Assembly: GCA_964575335.1 (NCBI GenBank)
Contig: CAZNPU010000012.1
Span: 25,922 to 89,921, forward strand
DNA: 64,000 bases
Reading direction: 5' to 3'
DNA from: CAZNPU01 sp964575335
GTDB taxonomy: Bacteria; Planctomycetota; Phycisphaerae; Phycisphaerales; SM1A02
Shown: positions 35,371 through 43,509 of the stretch, piece by piece
Layout of the letters: each line of letters opens with the position of its first letter
Position numbering within the stretch: position 1 is the first letter of the stretch
Made by a program: the position numbers and the translations under genes
The notes under the pieces: model-generated
Database searches by the model: none
What the model was told of the DNA's origin: nothing
What the model saw: the letters and a program-made list of their open reading frames with translations, nothing else

Positions 35371-36213
35371 ATGCTACCGACACACCATGCAGCAGACGAT
35401 TTGGCGCATCAGTTGCGAACGCGATTCCAAACGTGCGGTTATCGTGCATCGCTGCTTGATGAAGTGCATATCGAGCAAGGTGAGCGGGCTGATTACCGCG
35501 CGTTGAGTGCGTTTCATTACAAGAGCAGTCACCCCGGCGCGGTAACGTCGATTGTACGCATGACGCATCGGGCGCCTACTGTTGTCGGCCGATACCTGCA
35601 GCGGCGCGATGAGACGCGCGTTGTGGGCATTCTGGTGCGATCACTGCCGCATCTGTGCTGCCGGCTTCGCAATATTGCAACGGAAAACCGTTACGCCGGG
35701 ATGCGCATTCTTGACAGCGCCGCTTTGCTCAATCGTGAAGTGCGCTGCATCAGCCGCGTTGTGCTTGATCCGCAGTGGCGTGGATTGGGATTGGCGGTGC
35801 GTCTGGTGCGCTACGCGCTGGAGCATCCGGAGCCGACACGTCCGCCGCTGGCATATACCGAAGCCCTGGCAGCGATGGGGCGCGTGTCACCGTTTTTTGA
35901 GCGTGCGGGCATGGTGCGTTACGAGCGTCCGCTGCGCAGCCGCGCTGAACACGCCAGGCTGCTTGATGCGATGAACCGCGTCGGCCTTGAACCGCCGATG
36001 CTTGCCTCACGCGCGCTTGTACATAATCGCCTGCAGCAGTTGACGCCAGATGATCAGCGCTGGTTTGAGGCGGAACTTCGCCGATGGCGACGCGCAGCCG
36101 GGCGAACACCTCGCGCGCAGCTTGAGGCGATGTCTCTGAATGAACTGCTGCTCGCAGCACGTGACATGTTGATGGTGGTGCCGGTGTACTACCTGTTTCG
36201 CCACGTGCAATGA
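35371..36213 (+). CDS. GNAT-family acetyltransferase of the terminase cassette
   Basis: 280 residues from ATG 35371, with AGG before it. The N-terminal two thirds are GNAT-like: VVGILVRSLP and VRCISRVVLDPQWRGLGLAVRLVRYAL, with the acetyl-CoA loop Q/RxxGxG/A seen as RGLGLA. The alpha/beta order fits, and TEALAAMGRVSPFFERAGM is the usual late helix-strand. The C-terminal third is a basic helical extension not found in simple GNATs. The substrate is unknown; amino groups of proteins, tRNA or a small molecule are all possible. It directly follows the ABC ATPase gene and precedes the ParB-like gene. Confidence 0.8.
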   Translation: MLPTHHAADDLAHQLRTRFQTCGYRASLLDEVHIEQGERADYRALSAFHYKSSHPGAVTSIVRMTHRAPTVVGRYLQRRDETRVVGILVRSLPHLCCRLRNIATENRYAGMRILDSAALLNREVRCISRVVLDPQWRGLGLAVRLVRYALEHPEPTRPPLAYTEALAAMGRVSPFFERAGMVRYERPLRSRAEHARLLDAMNRVGLEPPMLASRALVHNRLQQLTPDDQRWFEAELRRWRRAAGRTPRAQLEAMSLNELLLAARDMLMVVPVYYLFRHVQ

Positions 36214-36298
36214 CTGAACGATTCACAGACGCGCTGCGTGGCGCATGCTGTGGAAGTTATTCATTGTTTTTCAGACTTCTTTTTTCCGGGTGAATCTC

Positions 36299-36898
36299 AT
36301 GCCGCAGATACCTCTTGCTCAGATCGACGCTCATCCCGACAACGCCAACCGCATGCCGGAACCGCTGCTGGTGAAGCTGGAGCGCCACATTCGTGAATCA
36401 GGCGGCAAATATCCGCCGTTGATCGTCCGACCGCATCCCACGCAGAGCGATCGCTATCAGTTGCTTGACGGCCATCATCGTGCCCAAGTGCTGCGCCGGC
36501 TTGGATACGAGACTGCTGCGTGCGAGGTCTGGGAGGTGGACGATCAACAGGCCACGCTTTTGTTGCTCACGCTCAACAGATTGCAGGGCGAAGATGATCC
36601 GCAGCGTCGCGGCAAGCTGATGGCGAAACTGGCGGACTCGCTTGGAATGACGACGCTGGCTGCGCTGCTGCCTGATGATGCGGATCGAATTCGCCGCCTG
36701 ATGGCGACAACACAGCCGCCGCCCATGCCTGCTCCTGCGCCTTTGATAACCGACATGCCACAGGCGGTGACATTTTTTCTCACCCAATCGCAGCGCTCGC
36801 GATTGCTGAAGCGGCTTGATGCTGTCGCCCACGATCGAAGCGCAGCGCTGGTGCAACTGCTGGGGCTGGGCAGCGATGATGCGTGCAGCAGTGCATAG
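36299..36898 (+). CDS. ParB-like N-terminal-domain protein
   Basis: 199 residues from ATG 36299, with CCGGG in front. Residues about 1-90 are a ParB/Srx-type domain: IPLAQIDAHPDNANRMP, then YPPLIVRPHP and LLDGHHRAQVLRRLGYE (the GHHR version of the GERR/GEHR motif). ParB domains of this type bind CTP or act as nucleases, and they are frequent in phages. The C-terminal part (after 100) is helical with an Ala/Pro linker. There is no ParA gene and no HTH of chromosomal ParB, so it is not the chromosome partition protein. It is the fourth gene of the cassette. Confidence 0.85.
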   Translation: MPQIPLAQIDAHPDNANRMPEPLLVKLERHIRESGGKYPPLIVRPHPTQSDRYQLLDGHHRAQVLRRLGYETAACEVWEVDDQQATLLLLTLNRLQGEDDPQRRGKLMAKLADSLGMTTLAALLPDDADRIRRLMATTQPPPMPAPAPLITDMPQAVTFFLTQSQRSRLLKRLDAVAHDRSAALVQLLGLGSDDACSSA

Positions 36899-37032
36899 CT
36901 GCCAGCACGGATGAGTTTCGAACTGTCGCGCTCGTGGCGCAGCGCTTTATCGCATTTGTCCAGATACTGCAATCGAACAGCGCAAGCGCATGTGTTTCAC
37001 ACGCACAGCGCTCATTGACTCCGGGGTTATAT

Positions 37033-37518
37033 ATGACTGACACGCCAACAACGCCCAGCCGCACGCGCCGGTCGCGCTCGCGGCCGCGTCGCCTGACCAT
37101 TCTCGATCATGTTCTGGAGGCGGACCTCACGCCCATGCAGATCGCTCAGAAGCTGGGCGTGAGCATGGCTGACCTTGCTGATTGGATCGCTGATCCGCGC
37201 AACGTGCGCATTGTGCAGGGTTACGTTCGCCTGGCTGATCTTCGCGCGCAGATTCTGGTCAGCACCTACCGCGCCGCTGCGACGATTCGGCTGATCAATA
37301 TTGCAGGCGACACCGAATCACCCGAACTGTCCCGCCGGGCAAGCATCGATCTGCTGCGCGCCGAATTGCCCGCCATCGGCCTGAAATCGCTCGATGATGC
37401 TGATTCTGCCGGCTTGACCAGCAGCGCGCGTGCGCCAAGCGAAGCAGCGATCCTGCGCACGCTTGAGGAGCTTGGCAAGCTGGATGATGCAAACGATCAG
37501 GCAGGTGCATCGGCATGA
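37033..37518 (+). CDS. Small-terminase-like or HTH protein preceding TerL
   Basis: 161 residues from ATG 37033, with CCGGGG eight bases upstream. The first 20 residues are very basic (RTRRSRSRPRR). ADLTPMQIAQKLGVSMADLADWI is a helix-turn-helix of the kind used by phage small terminases to bind packaging sites. The C-terminal part is helical and ends acidic. The ORF overlaps the large terminase by four bases (ATGA), the usual TerS-TerL order, which supports the small-subunit call. Family membership cannot be proved from sequence alone because small terminases diverge fast. Confidence 0.65.
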   Translation: MTDTPTTPSRTRRSRSRPRRLTILDHVLEADLTPMQIAQKLGVSMADLADWIADPRNVRIVQGYVRLADLRAQILVSTYRAAATIRLINIAGDTESPELSRRASIDLLRAELPAIGLKSLDDADSAGLTSSARAPSEAAILRTLEELGKLDDANDQAGASA

Positions 37519-39089
37519 ATACGTCACTGTCATCATCGCCATCGTCATCGCAATCACATGCCGCATCGATTCACCTTGTGGTGCGAAGGTCAGTTCGTCA
37601 CATCCGGCCGCGCAATGCCGATCAGTTGCATGCGTTTGTGCGGGCGGTGCTGGGTTTTCGAATACCGCGCCGCCCCATGATCGTAGGGCACGATGCGCCG
37701 TTTGATTATGTGACGCATGCGTTTTTTGAAACCTGCAAACCGCGCGATGCTGTGGTATGGGCGAATCGGGGCGGCGGCAAGACGCAAATCGGCGCGATCG
37801 TCACGCTGCTGGACATGCTGTTCAAGCCCGGCATTCAGGTGCGCATTCTTGGCGGATCGTTCGAGCAATCGTCAAAGATGTACCGCTATCTCAAACAGAT
37901 GCTTGAGCATGAAGCGTTCTGCGATCTGATTGCGGGCAATCTGACCGGCAGATACGTTGAACTCATCAACGGCTCGCGCGTGGAAGTGCTGAGCCAATCC
38001 GAGCGGGCGGTGCGCGGCCAGCGCGTTCACAAATTGCGCTGCGATGAAGTTGAACTGTTTGATCCTGATGTGTGGGATGCAGCGCAACTGATCACGCGCT
38101 CGGGTCAGTGTGGCGATGTTTTCGTGCATGGCGCGATCGAAACGCTCAGCACCATGCACAAACCGTATGGTTTGATGCAGAAGATCGTTGCCGATGCGAC
38201 GCGAAGTTCTGCATCGTCATCGTCGCTTACTGCCCGTCGTGTGTTTCGCTGGAGCGTGCTGGATACGCTGAGCCGATGCGAGCCGCAGCGCGCGTGCGCG
38301 AGCTGCGCACTGTGGCCCGAATGCCAGGGACGAGCCAAAGCGCCCACGACACGCGGCTTTTTCCGAATTAACGATGCCTTGCAGCACAAGAGCCGTGTCA
38401 GCGTGCAGGTGTGGGCTGCGGAAATGCTGTGTGAAAAGCCCGATCGCAGCGATTCGGTGTATCCCGAATTTGATCCACAGGTGCACGTGGTGGCTGATGA
38501 CGTTGCGGATGCAGCAGACAGCCAGACTCAGCGTCTTGTCATCGGCGGAATGGATTTTGGCTTTCGCGCGCCGACCGTGCTGCTCTGGGCACACGTTGAC
38601 GGTGAGGGCGTTGTGACGATTGTGGATGAACTGATTGAGCGCGAGCGCAACGTTGAGGAGATCATCACCCTTGCAGAGCAGCGATCGCGTTTGGCTGGGC
38701 GCGGCAAACCAGCATGGATCGGGGCTGACCCGGCAGGCCATCAGCGCAACGATCAGACCGGCATTAGCACGATTACGCTCTGGCGGCGGGCCGGCTGGCA
38801 GGTGCGAACACGACAGAGCCGGATCGAGCACGGCATCGAAGCGGTTTGCCGACGGCTGCGCACTGCCGATGGAAGCGTGCGCTTGCGCATCTGCCAGCGA
38901 TGCGAACAGCTCATTTGTGCGCTGACGATGTACCGCTATCCCGCGCAGGTTGGAGAAGGATCAGGCCGCACCACAGCACGCCGCCTGTTGCCGCTCAAGG
39001 ACGGTCACGATCATGCAGCTGATGCGCTGCGGTACATGATTGTGAACCTCGATCGCGACGGCGCATCGCTGAAAGTGCGCGGCTATTGA
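37515..39089 (+). CDS. Phage-type terminase large subunit with four-cysteine insert
   Basis: 524 residues, normal length for a TerL. The packaging ATPase is seen as ANRGGGKT (Walker A, about 83-90) and LRCDEVELFD (Walker B, Asp177/Glu178). The RNase H-like nuclease is seen as GGMDFGF (Asp347), then IVDEL, IGADPAGHQ and the late DHAADALRYM acidic cluster. Between the two domains lies CEPQRACASCALWPEC, with four cysteines at 255, 261, 264 and 270 that could bind zinc or an iron-sulphur cluster. All catalytic residues look intact, so it may be an active nuclease-motor. No portal, protease, capsid or tail gene follows; sucD is next, on the opposite strand. Confidence 0.88.
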   Translation: MNTSLSSSPSSSQSHAASIHLVVRRSVRHIRPRNADQLHAFVRAVLGFRIPRRPMIVGHDAPFDYVTHAFFETCKPRDAVVWANRGGGKTQIGAIVTLLDMLFKPGIQVRILGGSFEQSSKMYRYLKQMLEHEAFCDLIAGNLTGRYVELINGSRVEVLSQSERAVRGQRVHKLRCDEVELFDPDVWDAAQLITRSGQCGDVFVHGAIETLSTMHKPYGLMQKIVADATRSSASSSSLTARRVFRWSVLDTLSRCEPQRACASCALWPECQGRAKAPTTRGFFRINDALQHKSRVSVQVWAAEMLCEKPDRSDSVYPEFDPQVHVVADDVADAADSQTQRLVIGGMDFGFRAPTVLLWAHVDGEGVVTIVDELIERERNVEEIITLAEQRSRLAGRGKPAWIGADPAGHQRNDQTGISTITLWRRAGWQVRTRQSRIEHGIEAVCRRLRTADGSVRLRICQRCEQLICALTMYRYPAQVGEGSGRTTARRLLPLKDGHDHAADALRYMIVNLDRDGASLKVRGY

Positions 39090-39198
39090 TGAACTGAGCG
39101 CACAGCAAACGCGCAAGCGACTGACAGCCACGTTGCCACAGGCTGGCTTCGTGAGGCGTCGCATCATGCAGCGTGCAGCATGCGGCGGGTTGGCGTCG

Positions 39199-40185
39199 TC
39201 AGGCCAGTTGTGCTGCGGCTGATGCGGCCGATGATGACGACGGCGTTACGCCGAGGGCGTGGGCCATGGCGGAACCGATGTCAGCGGGGCTTTCAGCCAC
39301 GTGCACGCCGCAGGCTCGCAGGGCATCCATCTTGGCCTGGGCGGTGTCATCCGCTCCGCCGATGATCGCTCCGGCGTGTCCCATGCGTTTGCCTTTGGGA
39401 GCGGTGCGGCCGGCGATGAAGGTGACCACGGGCTTGCTCATATGGAGCTTGATCCACTGGCCGGCGTGGGTTTCGTCCGCTCCGCCGATTTCGCCGATCA
39501 TCACCACGCCGTCGGTTTCGTTGTCGCGTTCGAACATTTCCAGCAGGTCGATGAAGTTGAGACCCTTGACGGGGTCGCCGCCGATGCCCACGCAGGTTGT
39601 CTGGCCGATGCCGAGGCTGGAGGTTTGCCAGACCGCTTCATAGGTGAGGGTTCCGGATCGTGAGATGATGCCGACGGCTTTTCCGGTCGCGGCGTCGTCT
39701 TTGGCGGTGTGGATGTAGCCGGGCATGATGCCGATCTTGCAGCCGCCTTCGAATGTGGCGTTGGCGCCTTCGCCGCTGACTCGCTTGCCGGGGGTGATGA
39801 CGCCGGGGCAGTTGGGGCCGATGAGCTTTGCGCGGGGGAAATCGCGGAGGGCAGCTTTGACCTTGATCATGTCCTGGGTTGGGATGCCCTCAGTAATGGC
39901 GCAGATGACCTCCAGGCCGGCCGCGGCGGCTTCGATGATCGCGTCGCCGGCAAACGGCGGCGGGACGAAGATCATGGTTGCAGTTGCGCCGGTGGCCGCA
40001 ACGGCCTGGGCTACGGTGTCGAAAATGGGCAGGCCGTTGGGGTCCTTCTGACCGCCCTTGCCCGGCGTGACGCCGCCGACCATCTGGGTGCCGTAGTCCA
40101 GGCAGCCCTTGGTGTGAAACGCGCCGGCTGAGCCGGTAATGCCTTGACAAATGACTTTGGTTGAACCGTCGACGAGAATGGACAT
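39199..40185 (-). CDS. sucD: Succinyl-CoA ligase, alpha subunit
   Basis: 328 residues from ATG 40185, about 40 longer than E. coli SucD because of two inserted loops near 140-170. CoA/nucleotide-binding GITGSAGAFH is near the N terminus, IGPNCPG in the middle, and the phosphohistidine is in RMGHAGAI (His270). It joins succinate, CoA and NTP in the TCA cycle. The beta-subunit gene sucC is usually upstream; the region upstream here is broken by the assembly gap, so sucC may be missing or hidden. The C-terminal Ser/Ala-rich tail is unusual. It converges with the terminase gene. Confidence 0.93.
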   Translation of the reverse strand: MSILVDGSTKVICQGITGSAGAFHTKGCLDYGTQMVGGVTPGKGGQKDPNGLPIFDTVAQAVAATGATATMIFVPPPFAGDAIIEAAAAGLEVICAITEGIPTQDMIKVKAALRDFPRAKLIGPNCPGVITPGKRVSGEGANATFEGGCKIGIMPGYIHTAKDDAATGKAVGIISRSGTLTYEAVWQTSSLGIGQTTCVGIGGDPVKGLNFIDLLEMFERDNETDGVVMIGEIGGADETHAGQWIKLHMSKPVVTFIAGRTAPKGKRMGHAGAIIGGADDTAQAKMDALRACGVHVAESPADIGSAMAHALGVTPSSSSAASAAAQLA

Positions 40186-40502
40186 GCCCAGAGGATAGTC
40201 AGAATGCCGCGGACGCACAAAGCGAATGCGGGGCAGAAGTTGAATTTGTGATTCGCTGGGTTGGCAATTCACCGCGGNNNNNNNNNNNNNNNNNNNNNNN
40301 NNNNNNNNNNNNNNNNNNNNNNNNNNNNNNNNNNNNNNNNNNNNNNNNNNNNNNNNNNNNNNNNNNNNNNNNNNNNNGCATCATGAACTGGAACTGGCGA
40401 TGGTTCATCTTTGATTACGCCGATCCCACGTTGCCGCTGTCGCTGTATCGGCGGCTTCGAATAGCGTTTCGAAATGTTCCAATTTGACAACTGCCCAGGC
40501 AT
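40186..40502. other. Gap-containing intergenic region upstream of sucD
   Basis: 100 N (40278-40377) interrupt this stretch, flanked by about 90 and 125 known bases. The left flank ends AATTCACCGCGG, the start of the dispersed repeat. The right flank begins with a 34-codon frame from ATG 40383 that has no support as a gene. A sucC or other gene could lie in the unknown part. Confidence 0.5.
40278..40377. other. Assembly gap (100 N)
   Basis: A run of exactly 100 N, the conventional placeholder for a scaffold gap of unknown length. The true sequence length and content are unknown. The known sequence on the left edge is the first 12 bases of the dispersed CGCGGAG repeat, suggesting a repeat broke the assembly here. 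Confidence 0.99.
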
Positions 40503-40850
40503 ATGCGGCAGAGGCGCTGGCTGTTTGCTTTGGGGATAATGCTGCTGATACTGCCGGTCCATTTGACGTGGCGGCTGCTGTTTGCTGCAGGTGCCGGCAC
40601 CAGTCTGTCACTGCTGCTCTTTTTTACAGTTCTTGCGGGGCAGATCTGTATCTGGTGGGTCGCTGGATGTCTGCTTTATGGCATTTTGTGCCGCCGCGAA
40701 CACTGTTATCGGTTGCGTCTGGAAGGATTCGAGGTCTGTCTGCACTGCGGCTACTGGCTGCGTGGTTTGGGCGATGACGTGCAGCGATGTCCCGAATGCG
40801 GTGCGGCTCGCGAGCCGATGCCGACGTCCCCAGGCAAGCAAGACGGATAA
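40503..40850 (+). CDS. Small membrane protein with zinc-ribbon tail
   Basis: 115 residues from ATG 40503. Two membrane helices are clear (WLFALGIMLLILPV and LSLLLFFTVLAGQICIWWVAGCLLYG). The cytoplasmic tail carries CLHCGYWLRGLGDDVQRCPECG, a four-cysteine zinc ribbon in the form CxxCGYxLRG...CPxCG that is widespread in planctomycete membrane proteins. AGG stands about five bases before the start. Function is unknown. It lies after the gap and before lepA on the same strand with a gap of about 180 bases. The tail ends in a short polar, Pro/Ser/Gly-rich stretch. Confidence 0.75.
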   Translation: MRQRRWLFALGIMLLILPVHLTWRLLFAAGAGTSLSLLLFFTVLAGQICIWWVAGCLLYGILCRREHCYRLRLEGFEVCLHCGYWLRGLGDDVQRCPECGAAREPMPTSPGKQDG

Positions 40851-41032
40851 GCCAGGCGCCGCCGCCGTCGCCGGCTGACTGACGCAGGGCATCTTTGAAC
40901 ATCTCAAGTCAGGCGACTTTCCGACCTCGCTGACGCTACAATGCACAGCTTTTCCGCTGTTTCTACAGGCCGCGATAAGTTCATCAAGCTCATTCAGTTC
41001 TGTTTTCTTTCCGCTTTTTGCTTCTCCAAACC

Positions 41033-42841
41033 GTGCCCATCCGCAATTTCTCCATCATTGCTCATATCGACCATGGCAAGAGCACGCTGGCTGACCGGCT
41101 GCTTCAGGCGACCAACGCGGTCTCGCAGCGTGAAGCACGCCAGCAGCTGCTTGACGACATGGAGCTGGAGCGTGAGCGAGGCATCACCATCAAGGCCTCA
41201 GCGGTCACGGTTCATCACAACTACAAGGGCGAGCAGTACGAACTGAACTTCATCGATACGCCCGGCCACGTGGATTTCGCCTACGAAGTCAGCCGGGCCC
41301 TTACCGCCTGTGAAGGGGCTTTGCTGGTGGTGGACGCCACGCAGGGCGTGGAAGCCCAGACGGTAGCCAACGCCTATCTGGCGGTTGAGAACAATCTCGA
41401 ACTGATCCCCGTGGTGAACAAGATCGACCTGCCCGCAGCCGACCCGGACCGCGTGGCGATGGAGATCGAGCAGGTGCTCGGGTTGCCGGCTGAAGACTGC
41501 ATTTACTGCTCAGCCAAGACCGGCCAGGGGATTCCGCAGCTGCTGGACGCCATTTGCGAGAAGCTGCCCCCGCCGCGTCCACCGCAGACGGATAAGACCC
41601 GTGCGTTGATTTTCGACAGCCACTACGACGAGTATCGCGGCGTGATCGTGTACTTCCGCGTGTTCGACGGCATGCTGAAAGTCGGCGACAAGATTCGCAT
41701 GATGGGCAGCGGCCGCACCTTCCATGTGACGGAACTTGGCCGCTACACGCCGCATCAGGTGAAGGTGCAGCAGCTCGGCCCGGCACAGGTGGGGTACATG
41801 GTGGCGAACATCAAGGCGCTGGGCGATGTGCGTGTGGGCGACACCATTACGCTGGATGCCGATCCGGCCCAGACGCCCCTGCCGGGCTACAAGGAGCCGC
41901 AGCAGATGGTGTTCTGTGACTTTTACCCGGCCAGCAGTTCCGCCGATGGCGGCAAAAAAGGCGATTTTGAGGCGCTGCGTGAAGCGATCGAAAAGCTGCA
42001 CCTCAACGATGCGAGCTTCACCTACGAAACCGAGCACTCCGAAGCGCTTGGCTTTGGCTTCCGCTGCGGCTTCCTGGGCCTGCTGCACATGGACATTGTG
42101 CAGGAACGGCTTGAGCGAGAGGGCAACGTGGAAATCATCCAGACCGCGCCGACGGTGAGCTATCAGGTTGAGCTGACCAACGGCGAGATCGTGGAGATTC
42201 ACAACCCCGCCGACCTGCCTGATCCCGCCACAATCAAATCTATTCGCGAACCGATCGTGAAAGTTGAGCTGATCTGTCCGGTGGAGAACATCGGCGACGT
42301 GATCAAACTCTGCGAAAGCCGGCGCGGCACGTTCAAAGGTCAGCGCTATGTCAGCGAAACCCGGCAGATTCTTGAATATGAGCTGCCGCTGGCGGAAATC
42401 ATTTACGATTTCTACGACAAGCTGAAGTCGATCACACGCGGCTACGGCACGATGGATTACGAGATTCTCGGCTACCGTCCCGATCGCCTGGTGAAGGTCA
42501 GCATTCTCGTCAACGGTCAGCCGGTGGAGGCTCTCAGCCTCATCTGCCATCGCGACAATGCGGAGCATCGCAGCCGATTGATTCTGCAAAAGCTCAAGAA
42601 GCAGATCGACCGCCATCAATTTGAAATCCCGCTGCAGGCGGCGATCGGCGGCAAGATCATCGCACGCGAATCAATCAAGGCCATGCGTAAGAATGTGACG
42701 GCCAAGTGCTATGGCGGCGATGTCACACGCAAACGCAAACTGCTGGAAAAGCAGAAAGAAGGCAAGAAACGCATGAAGGCGGTGGGCAGCGTCCACATCC
42801 CGCAGGAAGCCTTTATGGCAGTGCTCGATCAAAGCGAATAA
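41033..42841 (+). CDS. lepA: Elongation factor 4 (LepA)
   Basis: 602 residues from GTG 41033, giving MPIRNFSIIAHIDHGKSTLADRL, as at the N terminus of E. coli LepA (split here: IRNFSIIAH then IDHGKSTL); the TTG at 41018 is a longer alternative. The GTPase motifs are present: G1 HIDHGKST, G3 DTPGHVDF, G4 NKIDLPAAD and G5 CSAKTGQG. The LepA-specific C-terminal domain is present (GGDVTRKRKLLEKQKEGKKR then the end VGSVHIPQEAFMAVL). It back-translocates ribosomes and helps during stress. Length and domain order are normal. It is not in the usual lepA-lepB pair; the next rightward gene is an unrelated membrane protein. Confidence 0.96.
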   Translation: MPIRNFSIIAHIDHGKSTLADRLLQATNAVSQREARQQLLDDMELERERGITIKASAVTVHHNYKGEQYELNFIDTPGHVDFAYEVSRALTACEGALLVVDATQGVEAQTVANAYLAVENNLELIPVVNKIDLPAADPDRVAMEIEQVLGLPAEDCIYCSAKTGQGIPQLLDAICEKLPPPRPPQTDKTRALIFDSHYDEYRGVIVYFRVFDGMLKVGDKIRMMGSGRTFHVTELGRYTPHQVKVQQLGPAQVGYMVANIKALGDVRVGDTITLDADPAQTPLPGYKEPQQMVFCDFYPASSSADGGKKGDFEALREAIEKLHLNDASFTYETEHSEALGFGFRCGFLGLLHMDIVQERLEREGNVEIIQTAPTVSYQVELTNGEIVEIHNPADLPDPATIKSIREPIVKVELICPVENIGDVIKLCESRRGTFKGQRYVSETRQILEYELPLAEIIYDFYDKLKSITRGYGTMDYEILGYRPDRLVKVSILVNGQPVEALSLICHRDNAEHRSRLILQKLKKQIDRHQFEIPLQAAIGGKIIARESIKAMRKNVTAKCYGGDVTRKRKLLEKQKEGKKRMKAVGSVHIPQEAFMAVLDQSE

Positions 42842-43098
42842 TTAATGACGCACTGCTGTTATCAGGCCTTCTGGCTCAAGACGCGCCGGTCAATTTAAGA
42901 GCCGATCATGGCTGAGCAGCTGCGCAGCTTTGGGGTGTGATTGCGTCATCAGCTTGCTTGTGTCGCAGGCGCCATGCGGCGTATTCATCCGGCTCGTTCC
43001 TGGACCGCCTGCCCTCCTACCCCCTGCCTGCCATTGTTTGTTATGCACGGTTTTCCGGAAATTCATGAAACTGTCGCCCGCCGATCCGTAGTTAGTAT

Positions 43099-43121
43099 AT
43101 GCTATCATAAAGATCGGAAGG
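43099..43121 (+). promoter_or_regulatory. Extended -10 promoter candidate and ribosome site for the 43126 gene
   Basis: TGCTATCAT (43100-43108) fits an extended -10 (TGnTATnAT), followed at 43116-43121 by GGAAGG, five bases before ATG 43126. No good -35 is seen, which is acceptable for extended -10 promoters. The leader would be only about 11 bases. Confidence 0.35.
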
Positions 43122-43125
43122 CGCG

Positions 43126-43509
43126 ATGAACGAATCCTTCGGCTGGCTCTGGATTTTTTGGGGTGTCGTCTCAGGCGCCGTATTGGGGCTGGGATTTCTT
43201 CAGGCGGAGTTTTTGGGCGGCTACGGCTCATCCCGCCGCAGGCTGCTGCGGCTGGGGCATATCTCGTTCTTTGGGTTGGGCCTGCTCAACATTCTGTTCG
43301 GCCGCAGCGTTCAGGCGGATACATCGGTCGCTCTGGAAGTTGCGGGCGCTGGTTTTCTTCTGGCTGGCCTGTTCATGCCCATCACATGCGCGCTGGTCGC
43401 ATGGCGGCAGTCGCTTCATCCGCTTTTTGTGATTCCGGTCTCAGCGGCGCTGGTCGCCACCGGCATCATGGCCTGGACGGCCTTGAGCGACGAAGCAACT
43501 GGAAGCTGA
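43126..43509 (+). CDS. Small four-helix membrane protein
   Basis: 127 residues from ATG 43126, with GGAAGG as ribosome site. Helices are seen at about 7-28 (WLWIFWGVVSGAVLGLGFL), 43-60 (HISFFGLGLLNILFG), 68-90 (VALEVAGAGFLLAGLFMPIT) and 98-118 (LFVIPVSAALVATGIMAW), with basic loops (GSSRRRLLRLG). No family is recognised. It ends next to, and in another frame partly overlaps, the truncated radical-SAM remnant, so its own C terminus may have been set by a deletion junction. Function is unknown. Confidence 0.65.
   Translation: MNESFGWLWIFWGVVSGAVLGLGFLQAEFLGGYGSSRRRLLRLGHISFFGLGLLNILFGRSVQADTSVALEVAGAGFLLAGLFMPITCALVAWRQSLHPLFVIPVSAALVATGIMAWTALSDEATGS

Noticed and set aside
33485..39089. Complete prophage
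   Set aside because: No integrase, portal, capsid, tail or lysis gene, no flanking direct repeats and no tRNA target are seen; the terminase gene is followed at once by sucD.
40161..40487. Gene spanning the assembly gap
   Set aside because: The frame is open only because N were read through; the true sequence is unknown.
42918..42929. Terminator after lepA
   Set aside because: AGCTGCGCAGCT is a perfect palindrome but has no loop and no following T-run.
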